From Aequorivita sp. H23M31 (GTDB taxonomy: Bacteria; Bacteroidota; Bacteroidia; Flavobacteriales; Flavobacteriaceae), in assembly GCF_004022485.1 (NCBI RefSeq), contig NZ_CP034951.1:1860001-1924000 (forward strand): a stretch of DNA of 64,000 nucleotides. Reading direction: 5' to 3'. The notes under the pieces were generated by a model that was not told where the DNA came from, did no database searches, and saw only the letters and a program-made list of their open reading frames with translations. Positions 33,128-42,193 of the stretch are shown here, one piece after another (position 1 is the first letter of the stretch; each line of letters begins with the position of its first letter). The position numbers and the translations under genes were made by a program.

Positions 33128-34579
33128 TTAGTTTAGAATAAACTTCTTGGTCAAGATATGATTGTTTTCTAAGGTAAATTTTACAATGTAGAATCCACCA
33201 CTAAATTGGTTGAGATCCATATTGCCATCTTTACTTTTCAGACGTGAAGAAAATATGCATTGGCCCATTATATTATAAATAGCAACCTCGCTAACCATTG
33301 ATCCCGTATTTTTCAGCCGATAATTTAAAGTTTTGTCCTTGACGAAAAAACTCATTGCGTCTACTGAATAATCATTTATTCCCAGAGCTTCGGGTTTGGC
33401 AGCTTCAATAAGAAATTCCAGGCCTAGCTTGGTAAATTTCACGGCGTGGTTTGGAGTGTTAAAAAAAGAATACACATCACTTGGACTATGGATATTTGGA
33501 TTATCCTGACCCATTGCGGCTTCAAATGGAAAAGCTGTTTCATACCCATTCTGCGCCCAACTTGCGTGATCTGAACAAGCATAACCACACTGGGTATAGT
33601 TATAGGTAAAATTATGGTCCGCATTGGCATTGGTGGCATTATAATGATCCATCAAATCTGTGAGAAAACCGCTTAATCCTGAACTATTATATGAGTCCGT
33701 GGTAATATAAATATCACTGGAAGAACCTTTGTATCCCGTCATATCAAATTGCACATACGCCAGAACATTCACCCCATTACTTGCATATTCTGCGGCAATT
33801 TCCTTAGATCCTACCAAGCCAATTTCCTCTGCAGCATACGCCATTACTTCGATGGTTCTATTTGGAACAAATTCTTTTTCCAGAAGGACCCGCACCATTT
33901 CATTAAGGGAGGCAATTCCTGAAGCGTTATCATCGGCACCGGGTGCGTCATTTTTGTCCCAAGAGGTGGAATCGATATGACCTCCAATAATTACAAATTC
34001 ATCGGGGTTGTTTGCACCATCAATTGTTAAAATCACGGAAGGCATTGGCGTATTCACGTGTTCAAAAATACGTGTGTGCATATCCGTTCTGCCCGCGGCA
34101 ACGATCATGGCATCCCACTTTGCTTGTTGATCGAGCACTGCCTGGACAGCCTGTGGTTTGGTATGGTACCGCGTCCCATAGCTCTGAAGAGCTAAAATAT
34201 CATTTTCTATATTTATGCCATCTACAAGATCTAAGCACTCATTTACCAAAGCATCCTCAGTAATGGAATAATCCATTTCTGCAGTTCTGCCCGCCACTAC
34301 ATTCAGTGCTGCAAGAGCCTTTTCCTTTGAAGCCTGGAAGATATATCCAGGTCCATGGGTGCGTACATTATCATGGATTTTATGCAATACTTCCTCAGAC
34401 AACAACACAGCGGCTTCAGAATCATGTGTTGCCAAAATTTCAACGGCCTCCGGATAAAGATTTTGAAAGATTACGGCATCAGCGGCATCCATTGTCGCGT
34501 AAATAGATGTACCATTCTGCGCCATAACCAAAGTTGGCAGCATTAAGCTGAAGAATATTCCAAAAATAATTTTTTTCAT
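33128..34579 (-). CDS. Secreted M28 aminopeptidase with type IX sorting domain
   Basis: The 483-residue protein has a signal peptide (IIFGIFFSLMLPTLVMAQ) and an M28 zinc peptidase domain (about 160-395) with VIIGGHIDSTS, PGADDNASGIASL and YAAEEIGLVGS, the di-zinc ligand motifs, and CGYACSDHASW with the last ligand. The C-terminal 75 residues end in a type A T9SS sorting domain (IMGQCIFSSR... GGFYIVKFTLEN...TKKFILN). It should be exported by the PorU/PorV-containing type IX system and act on the cell surface or outside as a leucyl-aminopeptidase-like enzyme. Confidence 0.9.
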   Translation of the reverse strand: MKKIIFGIFFSLMLPTLVMAQNGTSIYATMDAADAVIFQNLYPEAVEILATHDSEAAVLLSEEVLHKIHDNVRTHGPGYIFQASKEKALAALNVVAGRTAEMDYSITEDALVNECLDLVDGINIENDILALQSYGTRYHTKPQAVQAVLDQQAKWDAMIVAAGRTDMHTRIFEHVNTPMPSVILTIDGANNPDEFVIIGGHIDSTSWDKNDAPGADDNASGIASLNEMVRVLLEKEFVPNRTIEVMAYAAEEIGLVGSKEIAAEYASNGVNVLAYVQFDMTGYKGSSSDIYITTDSYNSSGLSGFLTDLMDHYNATNANADHNFTYNYTQCGYACSDHASWAQNGYETAFPFEAAMGQDNPNIHSPSDVYSFFNTPNHAVKFTKLGLEFLIEAAKPEALGINDYSVDAMSFFVKDKTLNYRLKNTGSMVSEVAIYNIMGQCIFSSRLKSKDGNMDLNQFSGGFYIVKFTLENNHILTKKFILN

Positions 34580-34681
34580 TTTAATGATTTTAAAACATTG
34601 TTTCTGTAAAAATAAAACTTATGACGAAGTTTCTGTCATTAGTTTAATGTTTTATTCTTGATATTCAAATCCTTTGGATAA

Positions 34682-34715
34682 TTTGTGAAATGTCGTTTAA
34701 ACTTCCTTATTTTTG
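34682..34715 (+). promoter_or_regulatory. Candidate promoter of the ECF sigma gene
   Basis: TTTG at 34682-34685 and TATTTTTG at 34708-34715 are 22 bp apart; the gene starts about 20 bp downstream. Confidence 0.55.
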
Positions 34716-34734
34716 AGAAGAGCTTTAAACAATT

Positions 34735-35289
34735 TTGAATTTGGAAACTCTCAATCCCGAAAAATGGGTGGATAAATATGCGGATTATCTTTACAATTAT
34801 ACCATTGTAAGGGTGAACGATCCTATCGTAGCCCAAGACCTTATATCAGAAACTTTTTTAGCGGGACTTAAAGCAAAAAAAAACTTTAAAGGACAAGCAA
34901 CCGAGCGGACGTGGCTTATTTCCATCCTTAAACGGAAAATAATAGATCACTATCGAAAAAGCAATTCTGCAAAAGGACAGGCAGAAATGCATATTTCTTA
35001 CAAAGACCCTGATTCTGAAGGAGACTGGTTAGAGGAAAATGCTTCGGACCCATTTGACAGGACTGCCGAGGATTTAATGGAAAATGAAGAACTCCGTTTG
35101 GCAATTTTGGATTGCATGGGAAATTTACCAGACAGACAGGCAGAAATTTTTACTATGAAAACAATTGATGGCTTTGATACCGACGTTGTTTGTAAAGAAT
35201 TCAATATTACACCGTCTAATCTCTGGGTTACCATCCATAGGGCGCGCAAGTCCTTGATGGAATGCTTGGAAAAAAATTGGCTTAAATAA
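34735..35289 (+). CDS. RNA polymerase ECF sigma factor
   Basis: The 184-residue protein has sigma region 2 (about 10-75; YLYNYTIVRVNDPIVAQDLI then SETFLAG... TWLISILKRKIIDHYRK) and region 4 (about 118-175; GNLPDRQAEIFTMKTIDGF and VCKEFNITPSNLWVTIHRA). It starts at TTG (34735 or 34741); no ATG is in frame upstream of region 2. The small Cys/His protein 10 bp downstream may be its regulator, as anti-sigma partners are often encoded next to ECF genes. Confidence 0.9.
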   Translation: MNLETLNPEKWVDKYADYLYNYTIVRVNDPIVAQDLISETFLAGLKAKKNFKGQATERTWLISILKRKIIDHYRKSNSAKGQAEMHISYKDPDSEGDWLEENASDPFDRTAEDLMENEELRLAILDCMGNLPDRQAEIFTMKTIDGFDTDVVCKEFNITPSNLWVTIHRARKSLMECLEKNWLK

Positions 35290-35298
35290 TTATAAATT

Positions 35299-35553
35299 AT
35301 GATGTTTCTTTTTAAATGCAGCGAGACTGCCAAAGTTTGCGACAAAAGTCAATATAAGGAAGCTAGTATCCTTGAAAACATCAAACTGAAGTTGCATTTA
35401 TTACACTGTAAATGTTGTAGAAATTATTCTGAAAACAACTGTAAATTGACCAAGTCGATAAAAACGGCACATATAAAAACGTTTCCCGTTCAGCAGAAAA
35501 AATTTTTAAAAGCCCAGATAAACAAGGAAATGCAGAGTTATCCTAAAACCTGA
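35299..35553 (+). CDS. Small Cys/His-rich protein, possible zinc-finger anti-sigma partner
   Basis: The 84-residue protein has no membrane helix. It carries KLKLHLLHCKCCRNY (H-x3-C-x2-C), the zf-HC2/ZAS-like pattern, near residues 33-47, plus two further Cys. In ECF systems such proteins bind the sigma factor. It follows the sigma gene by 10 bp, in the same direction. Its end overlaps the convergent UbiA-like gene by 16 bp. The role is inferred from context. Confidence 0.7.
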   Translation: MMFLFKCSETAKVCDKSQYKEASILENIKLKLHLLHCKCCRNYSENNCKLTKSIKTAHIKTFPVQQKKFLKAQINKEMQSYPKT

Positions 35554-36443
35554 GTATTTTTCAATAACACGTATAGAATCCACCAAAGAATGGGAGTACC
35601 TTCTATCCAAAATGATGCGAAGTAACGACTTTGATAAGGTTTTGAAATTATCAACAGCCCTCCCAAAATCACCGAAAAAACAAAAAGACTGGATAAATAA
35701 GCTAAATCGGTGTTTTCTTTTAAAAATTCGAAAACCAAACAGATTAACAAAATTCCTTCCCCCAACATTTTCGTACCCCATACCCCTATCTGTTGTGGAA
35801 GTGTTTTCAAATTGAGCGCATCGTAAGGGACATCACGAATTTCAAAAGGAATCATGAGGGCAACGACAATAGTCATTCTTTGAAAAAACGTGAGCAAAAC
35901 ATCTCCTGAAATGTCCGCTCCAGCCGCAGTTATAGGAACAATTACCGTAATTCCGCCCCAAACAAATGCCACAATAAAAATTTTTATTCCCGTAAGACTG
36001 CGCAAGTTTTTATGCCGAATTAACGGCACGGCATAAAAAAAGGTGGGAACACCAAAGCAACCGGCAATTAACAATAGCTTCAAAGGAAGATGAAAAGCAG
36101 CAAAAAGAAGAATAAGGAAACAAATGGCAGAGAATATCTGGATAGCTTTTAACGAATGCGCCAAATGTCTGTGATGTAGCCCAGCAATCTTCGCGTATTT
36201 CACAAAATTATAACCAGTTATTGCTCCAAAAAATATGAACATCAACAACTGCGTTGAAATTGTGATTCCATATTCTAAAACTGTAATAAATGTAAGGGCG
36301 ACAACGGCCAGCGCCACATGGATACTACTATTAATGTAGAACGCAAAAAGGTGTCGTAAAAGCTTCATCAGACCAAAAATAATCAAAGGACAAATACGCG
36401 AACCAAATAGTTTATAAAAAATGTTTTTCAACCCTCCAAACAT
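35538..36443 (-). CDS. UbiA-like polytopic membrane protein
   Basis: The 301-residue protein has about eight to nine hydrophobic helices. The order of helices and motifs such as PFEIRDVPYDALNLKTLPQQIG (the second Asp-rich DxxxD-type motif of prenyltransferases, in degenerate form) suggest the UbiA family. The first motif (FVKYAKIAGLHHRHLA) lacks a clear NDxxDxxxD, so catalysis is doubtful. Alternative starts exist at about 36368 (MKLLRHL). Similar proteins in Flavobacteriia are annotated as hypothetical. Substrate unknown. Confidence 0.55.
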   Translation of the reverse strand: MFGGLKNIFYKLFGSRICPLIIFGLMKLLRHLFAFYINSSIHVALAVVALTFITVLEYGITISTQLLMFIFFGAITGYNFVKYAKIAGLHHRHLAHSLKAIQIFSAICFLILLFAAFHLPLKLLLIAGCFGVPTFFYAVPLIRHKNLRSLTGIKIFIVAFVWGGITVIVPITAAGADISGDVLLTFFQRMTIVVALMIPFEIRDVPYDALNLKTLPQQIGVWGTKMLGEGILLICLVFEFLKENTDLAYLSSLFVFSVILGGLLIISKPYQSRYFASFWIEGTPILWWILYVLLKNTQVLG

Positions 36444-36466
36444 TACTAATTACGGGTTAAAAATTG

Positions 36467-36474
36467 TAAATTTG
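36467..36474 (+). promoter_or_regulatory. Candidate -7 element for gcvP
   Basis: TAAATTTG (TAnnTTTG) lies 25 bp before the gcvP ATG at 36500. Confidence 0.45.
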
Positions 36475-36499
36475 CGACCTTAATTTCAATCCTAATTTG

Positions 36500-39349
36500 A
36501 TGAATACAGATATCTTTGCTTTAAGGCATATCGGTCCCCGAGAAAGTGACCTTCCCCAAATGCTGGAGACCGTTGGTGCCAGTTCTCTTGATCAATTGAT
36601 GTATGAAACCGTTCCTGATGATATCTTGATAAAAAAAGCGCTCGATCTTGATGTTGCTATGAGCGAACAAGAATATTTGGAACATATAACTGAGCTATCC
36701 TCCAAAAATAAAATATTTAAAACCTACATAGGCTTAGGCTATAACGAGGCTATTATGCCGCCTGTAATTCAGCGGAACGTCCTTGAAAATCCAGGATGGT
36801 ACACTGCGTACACTCCTTATCAGGCAGAGATTGCCCAAGGGAGATTGGAAGCCTTATTGAATTTCCAAACTGCAATTACGGATCTTACCGGAATGGAGCT
36901 TGCCAATGCATCTCTATTGGACGAGTCTACTGCTGCTGCAGAAGCCATGTCATTGCTCTTCGCCGTTCGCGAAAAAGAAAAGAAGCAACAGAATGCTTCA
37001 AAATTCTTTGTTTCAGAAGAAATTCTTCCTCAAACTCTTGCACTTCTACAAACGCGCTCAGAACCGATAGGTATTGAACTTGTGGTAGGCAATCACGAAG
37101 AATTTGATTTTGCCGAGGATTTCTTCGGCGCTATTCTTCAATATCCTGGACGTACCGGAAAGGTGCATAACTATAAAGATTTTATCCAAAAAGCCAATGA
37201 CGCGCAAATAAAAGTAGCCGTTGCAGCGGATATTTTGAGTTTGGTAATGTTGGAATCTCCTGGAAATTTTGGAGTGGATGTAGTTGTAGGAACAACCCAA
37301 CGATTTGGAATTCCGTTAGGATATGGAGGACCTCATGCCGCCTATTTTGCTACGAAAGAAGAATACAAAAGAAATATTCCTGGACGCATTATTGGGGTAA
37401 GCAAAGACGCAGATGGCAACCGTGCCTTGCGTATGGCGCTTCAGACAAGAGAACAGCATATAAAAAGAGACAAGGCAACATCCAACATTTGTACGGCACA
37501 GGTTCTTCTCGCGGTTATGGCAGGAATGTACACCGTTTACCACGGACCAGAAGGTTTAAAGTACATCGCCCAAAAAGTGCACAACACCGCGGTCACTCTT
37601 GCCAGCAATTTAGAGAAATTAGGATTTGAGCAAATAAACGAAACCTTTTTCGATACAATTGCAATTAAGACCGATGCTACCAAAATTAAATTCCTGGCCG
37701 AAGCGAAAGAGGTAAATTTCTATTATCCCGATAATGCAACTGTTTCTATTTCTATTAACGAAACAACAACCATAAAAGACCTTAACAAAATACTTTCAAT
37801 TTTTTCCGAAGCGGTTAAAAAAGACTCTCAAAAAATAACTGAATTGGAGATAGGAAATAAAATCCCTGAAGAAGTTGCAAGAAAAACAGAATTTCTTCAA
37901 CAGGACGTATTTAATTCCTATCACAGCGAAACTGATATGATGCGCTATATTAAAAAATTGGAGCGCAGAGATCTTTCCCTTACCCACTCAATGATTGCAT
38001 TGGGTTCCTGTACAATGAAATTAAATGCTGCCGCAGAAATGCTGCCGTTAAGTGATCCAATGTGGGGGAATATGCATCCCTTCGTACCGGTTGAACAGGC
38101 CGAAGGCTATCAATTTGTATTGAAAAAACTAGAAAAACAACTTACCGAAATCACGGGATTCGCAGCTACTTCCCTACAGCCAAACAGTGGAGCACAAGGT
38201 GAATTTGCGGGTTTAATGGTAATCCGGGCCTATCACGAAAGCCGAGGGGACACCCATAGAAATATTTGCCTTATCCCATCTTCTGCCCACGGTACAAATC
38301 CTGCGAGCGCAGTAATGGCCGGTATGAAAGTAGTTGTAACCAAATCTACGGATGAGGGAAATATAGATGTTGAAGACCTTCGAGAGAAAGCGGTAAAATA
38401 TAAGGACAATTTAGCCTGTCTAATGGTTACTTATCCATCTACACATGGAGTTTATGAATCGGCGATCCGTGAGATAACTGGCATCATCCACGAAAATGGT
38501 GGTCAAGTTTATATGGACGGCGCAAATATGAATGCTCAAGTAGGATTGACAAATCCCGGTGCTATTGGTGCGGACGTTTGTCACTTAAACCTGCATAAAA
38601 CCTTTGCAATTCCTCACGGAGGTGGAGGGCCCGGTGTTGGACCTATTTGTGTCGCTAAGCAACTAGCCCCATTCCTACCTTCCAATCCTATAATCAAAAC
38701 AGGAGGTGAGGAGGCAATTTCGGCAATTTCAGCGGCCCCATTTGGCAGCTCATTAGTTTGCTTAATCAGTTATGCATATATCTGCATGCTGGGTGTGAAC
38801 GGCCTGAAAAAAGCTACCCAGTACGCTATTCTAAATGCCAATTACATAAAGGAAAGATTAAATGGCCATTACGAGGTTCTTTACGCTGGTGAGCGCGGCC
38901 GTGCTGCCCACGAAATGATAGTAGATTGCCGTCCATTTAAGGAAAAGGGAATTGAGGTTACCGATATTGCCAAGCGTTTGATCGACTATGGTTTCCACGC
39001 TCCAACCGTTTCTTTCCCTATTGCAGGAACGCTAATGATAGAACCCACAGAAAGCGAAAGCAAAGTATCTCTCGACCAGTTTTGCGATGCGATGATTTCT
39101 ATTCGGCGTGAAATTGAATCTGTTGAGAAGGACAATCCGAACAATGTTTTGAAAAACTCACCACATACGCTACAATTGCTAACTGCAGATAACTGGGATT
39201 TCCCTTATACTCGAAAAGAAGCAGCATTCCCCATGGATTACTTGTCAGAAAACAAATTCTGGCCTTCCGTGCGAAGAATTGATGACGCGTTTGGTGATAG
39301 AAACTTGATCTGTACTTGTGATCCAATTGAAAGTTACATGGAAGCTTAA
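36500..39349 (+). CDS. gcvP: Glycine dehydrogenase (decarboxylating), GcvP
   Basis: The 949-residue P-protein of the glycine cleavage system decarboxylates glycine with PLP and passes the aminomethyl group to the H protein. It is the fused alpha-beta form. Seen are FALRHIGPRESDLPQMLE at the N-terminus, IPLGYGGPHAAYFATK, SLTHSMIALGSCTMKLNAAA (near 495-514), and CHLNLHKTFAIPHGGGGPG (near 694-712), where the Lys binds PLP. The start is ATG 36500; a TTG directly before it is in the same frame. Full length. Confidence 0.97.
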   Translation: MNTDIFALRHIGPRESDLPQMLETVGASSLDQLMYETVPDDILIKKALDLDVAMSEQEYLEHITELSSKNKIFKTYIGLGYNEAIMPPVIQRNVLENPGWYTAYTPYQAEIAQGRLEALLNFQTAITDLTGMELANASLLDESTAAAEAMSLLFAVREKEKKQQNASKFFVSEEILPQTLALLQTRSEPIGIELVVGNHEEFDFAEDFFGAILQYPGRTGKVHNYKDFIQKANDAQIKVAVAADILSLVMLESPGNFGVDVVVGTTQRFGIPLGYGGPHAAYFATKEEYKRNIPGRIIGVSKDADGNRALRMALQTREQHIKRDKATSNICTAQVLLAVMAGMYTVYHGPEGLKYIAQKVHNTAVTLASNLEKLGFEQINETFFDTIAIKTDATKIKFLAEAKEVNFYYPDNATVSISINETTTIKDLNKILSIFSEAVKKDSQKITELEIGNKIPEEVARKTEFLQQDVFNSYHSETDMMRYIKKLERRDLSLTHSMIALGSCTMKLNAAAEMLPLSDPMWGNMHPFVPVEQAEGYQFVLKKLEKQLTEITGFAATSLQPNSGAQGEFAGLMVIRAYHESRGDTHRNICLIPSSAHGTNPASAVMAGMKVVVTKSTDEGNIDVEDLREKAVKYKDNLACLMVTYPSTHGVYESAIREITGIIHENGGQVYMDGANMNAQVGLTNPGAIGADVCHLNLHKTFAIPHGGGGPGVGPICVAKQLAPFLPSNPIIKTGGEEAISAISAAPFGSSLVCLISYAYICMLGVNGLKKATQYAILNANYIKERLNGHYEVLYAGERGRAAHEMIVDCRPFKEKGIEVTDIAKRLIDYGFHAPTVSFPIAGTLMIEPTESESKVSLDQFCDAMISIRREIESVEKDNPNNVLKNSPHTLQLLTADNWDFPYTRKEAAFPMDYLSENKFWPSVRRIDDAFGDRNLICTCDPIESYMEA

Positions 39350-39350
39350 T

Positions 39351-39455
39351 TTAGAGGTTAGAGGCTAGAGCTTAGAATGAGAAATATGGATATGATGCCA
39401 GAATACCAAATCTAGGCGACTGACCACAGATCACTGAACACTGAGCACTGATTAC
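39351..39455. repeat. Short degenerate word repeats after gcvP
   Basis: Two word types are seen: TTAGAGGTTAGAGGCTAGAG (39351-39375) and CACTGAACACTGAGCACTGA (about 39431-39450). They resemble the other short-word arrays of this window but are not the same words. Confidence 0.65.
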
Positions 39456-39492
39456 TAATTTTTCCGTATTTTTATTAAAAATTTTTCCCCGT

Positions 39493-40551
39493 ATGAATGT
39501 AAAAATAACAGGAATAGGCAGTTATATCCCGAGTACAGTTGCTAAGAATGAGGAATTTGGCAAGCACCACTTCTATAATTCGGACGGAACCCCTTTTGGC
39601 CAAGAAAATGAGACGATCATTAAAAAATTTAAGGCCATTACAGGAATTTCGGAAAGACGCTATATTCCCAAGGATTTGAGCACTTCGGATATGGCAACCT
39701 TTGCCGCGGAAAAGGCCATTCAGGATGCGGGGATTGATAAGGAAGACCTCGATTACATAATCGTGGCCCATAATTATGGCGATATCAAAAGTGGTTCTGT
39801 ACAGAGCGATACGGTACCCAGTCTTGCTACAAGAGTTAAACACAATTTAAAGATAAACAAACCTACCTGTGTTTGTTATGATATGCTTTTTGGTTGTCCG
39901 GGTTGGTTGGAAAGTGTTATCCACGCCAATTCATTTATAAAATCGGGCATAGCCAAAAAATGCTTGGTAATTGGCTCAGAAGCGCTTTCTCGAGTAATAG
40001 ATCCTCACGATCGCGATTCGATGATCTACAGTGACGGGGCAGGCGCATCAATACTGGAAGCAACTGAAGAAGATGGAGGTATTCTCTCTCATTTTAGTGC
40101 CACTTACGCTTTTGATGAAGCACATTTTATCTTCTTTGGAGAAAGTAATAATTTGGAAAATAAGGATAATCGGCGCTATATAAAGATGTTCGGTCGAAAG
40201 ATTTACGAATTCGCGCTAAATCATGTACCCGATGCAATGAAAACTTGTTTGGAACAAAGTGGCTACGGAATCGATGATGTAAAAATGATCTTTATCCATC
40301 AGGCCAATGAAAAAATGGACGAGGCGATTGTTAATCGTTTTTATAAGCTTTTTGGTAAAACCACTCCCCATAAAATCATGCCAATGAGCATCAATAAATT
40401 GGGAAATAGTAGTGTAGCGACAATTCCTACTTTATACGATTTAGTGTTGAACAAGCAAATGGAAGGTTATTTCGTTCAGAAAGGAGATGTCGTAATTTTC
40501 GCCAGTGTTGGCGCAGGCATGAATATAAATTCGGTAGTTTATAAAATATAG
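39493..40551 (+). CDS. 3-oxoacyl-ACP synthase III-like ketosynthase
   Basis: The 352-residue thiolase-fold enzyme belongs to the FabH/KAS III-like group. The catalytic residues are readable: Cys in CVCYDMLFGCPGWLES (near 127-140), His in IFIHQANEKMDEA (near 272) and Asn in MSINKLGNSSVATIP (near 305). The family condenses an acyl-CoA with malonyl-ACP, but many Bacteroidota paralogues have unknown substrates; this one is not in a fatty-acid operon. It starts at ATG 39493. Confidence 0.85.
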   Translation: MNVKITGIGSYIPSTVAKNEEFGKHHFYNSDGTPFGQENETIIKKFKAITGISERRYIPKDLSTSDMATFAAEKAIQDAGIDKEDLDYIIVAHNYGDIKSGSVQSDTVPSLATRVKHNLKINKPTCVCYDMLFGCPGWLESVIHANSFIKSGIAKKCLVIGSEALSRVIDPHDRDSMIYSDGAGASILEATEEDGGILSHFSATYAFDEAHFIFFGESNNLENKDNRRYIKMFGRKIYEFALNHVPDAMKTCLEQSGYGIDDVKMIFIHQANEKMDEAIVNRFYKLFGKTTPHKIMPMSINKLGNSSVATIPTLYDLVLNKQMEGYFVQKGDVVIFASVGAGMNINSVVYKI

Positions 40552-40583
40552 ATTTGTCCTACATTTAAGGGAAATTCACCATT

Positions 40584-41543
40584 ATGAAACAAATTACATT
40601 TCTCTTACTCCTTATTTCATTTCCTTGCCTCTCCCAAATAGATCGAAATATGTTGTTGCATTATAAATTTGATGGCAACACCTTGGATGAAACCGCTAAT
40701 AACTTCCATGGATTACCCAGCAATATAACCTATGTTGAAGATCGTTTTGGAAACGAAAATTCGGCGGTTTATTTTAATGGGACAAATAGTTTTGTCGATT
40801 TGCCTAACGTTCAAGAATTGAAACCTCAATTGCCCGTATCGTTTTCCTTTTGGATTAAATATGATAGTAGCAATTACCAGGATAGAGCTGTTTTTAACAC
40901 ATCGTTTGAGGAAGATATAAGTTCTGGTATCTTTTTCAATGCTGAAGCCGTTAGTGGAAAATACGGAGTAAGTTTTGGCGATGGCTCTTTTGCTTACACG
41001 CCAAATACCCGCAGATCGTATACCAGCAACCAAACGGTAGTTAATAATATATGGCATAATATTACGCTGGTAATCAATGGCCCTTTGGAAATGGAAATAT
41101 ATATTGACTGCAAAGAGGCCGGGGGAACTTACAGTGGTTTTGGAGGAGATTTATTCTACTCCCTTACTCCGGGTAGCTTGGGGAGACATGATCGGGATTT
41201 AGCTAATCCGGCAGATTACTTTAGAGGTTCTATGGACGACTTTAAGTTTTGGGATAGAGCTCTTAATCAAGAGGAAATTTATCTTCTTTGCGAGAATCTA
41301 GGTACTCCTGAAATAAAAGAATCATCCTTTATTATTCATCCGAATCCTGCTCAAAATCTTTTGCAAATTGAAGGAATTTGGGATGAGGACACCTCATTTC
41401 AAATCTTTGATTCCTTCGGTAAATTAGTTCGCTCCCACTCTTTAACAAGAGAAACGGATATTAGCGACTTATCAAATGGATTATATTATGTGAAATTTAT
41501 AAGCGATAGGAAAATCTATACCCGAAAGTTAATCGTAAAATAA
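40584..41543 (+). CDS. LamG-domain protein with type IX sorting domain
   Basis: The 319-residue protein has a signal peptide (ITFLLLLISFPCLSQ), a concanavalin-like LamG domain (about 25-225; LLHYKFDGNTLDETANNFHG, NSAVYFNGTNSFVDLP, GSMDDFKFWDRALNQEEIYL) and a C-terminal type A T9SS sorting domain (about 240-319; IHPNPAQNLLQIEG ... GLYYVKFISDRK...RKLIVK). It is likely exported through the type IX system and may bind carbohydrate or another surface polymer. Confidence 0.9.
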   Translation: MKQITFLLLLISFPCLSQIDRNMLLHYKFDGNTLDETANNFHGLPSNITYVEDRFGNENSAVYFNGTNSFVDLPNVQELKPQLPVSFSFWIKYDSSNYQDRAVFNTSFEEDISSGIFFNAEAVSGKYGVSFGDGSFAYTPNTRRSYTSNQTVVNNIWHNITLVINGPLEMEIYIDCKEAGGTYSGFGGDLFYSLTPGSLGRHDRDLANPADYFRGSMDDFKFWDRALNQEEIYLLCENLGTPEIKESSFIIHPNPAQNLLQIEGIWDEDTSFQIFDSFGKLVRSHSLTRETDISDLSNGLYYVKFISDRKIYTRKLIVK

Positions 41544-41671
41544 ATTTTTAAAGCTTAGGAATATAGTTTTTGTATTATTCATTATGAGATATAGAGCAAG
41601 AATCTATTAAAGAAAATTTTTATTAAGCAAGATAGATTTTAAAATAAAATCTGGATTACGAAATCAATATT

Positions 41672-42193
41672 ATGTACGAAGGAAATTTTCCCAAGAAAAG
41701 ATATAAGCATACCCTCCTTTTTTTAAATGAAGTAATTTCCAAAAATGATAAAATTCTGGACCTAGGCGTAAAAAATCCCTTTTCGGAACTTCTAATCAAG
41801 GAAGGTTTTAAGGTAACTAATACCAAAGGAGAAGATCTAGACCTGGAAACCAGTATCGTAAAAACTAAGGAATTCGACGTAATCACAGCATTTGAAATAT
41901 TTGAACATATGGTTGCCCCGTTTAATATCCTAAAAGATATTGAAGCTAAAAAATTGGTCGCCTCAATTCCATTAAGACTTTGGTTTTCTCCTGCTTATAG
42001 AAGTAAAACAGACAAATGGGACCGTCATTTTCACGAGTTTGAAGATTGGCAATTTGATTGGCTTCTTGAAAAATCCGGATGGCGAATTATAAAACGGGAA
42101 AAATTTACAAATCCTGTCAACAAAATGGGAATCCGACCTTTGTTAAGAAAGTTTACACCACGATACTATTTAGTTTATGCCGAACGGATTTAA
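41672..42193 (+). CDS. Methyltransferase-like protein
   Basis: The 173-residue protein looks like a short class I methyltransferase. SAM-binding motif I is weak (KILDLGVKNPFSELLIKEGF, near 28-47; the usual G-x-G is reduced to one Gly), and EFDVITAFEIFEHMVAPFNIL (near 69-89) matches the DV(I/V).FEV.EH block. KLVASIPLRLWF follows as the strand after. Its stop directly touches the ATG of the glycosyltransferase, so both are probably one operon, modifying a glycan (inference). Confidence 0.75.
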   Translation: MYEGNFPKKRYKHTLLFLNEVISKNDKILDLGVKNPFSELLIKEGFKVTNTKGEDLDLETSIVKTKEFDVITAFEIFEHMVAPFNILKDIEAKKLVASIPLRLWFSPAYRSKTDKWDRHFHEFEDWQFDWLLEKSGWRIIKREKFTNPVNKMGIRPLLRKFTPRYYLVYAERI

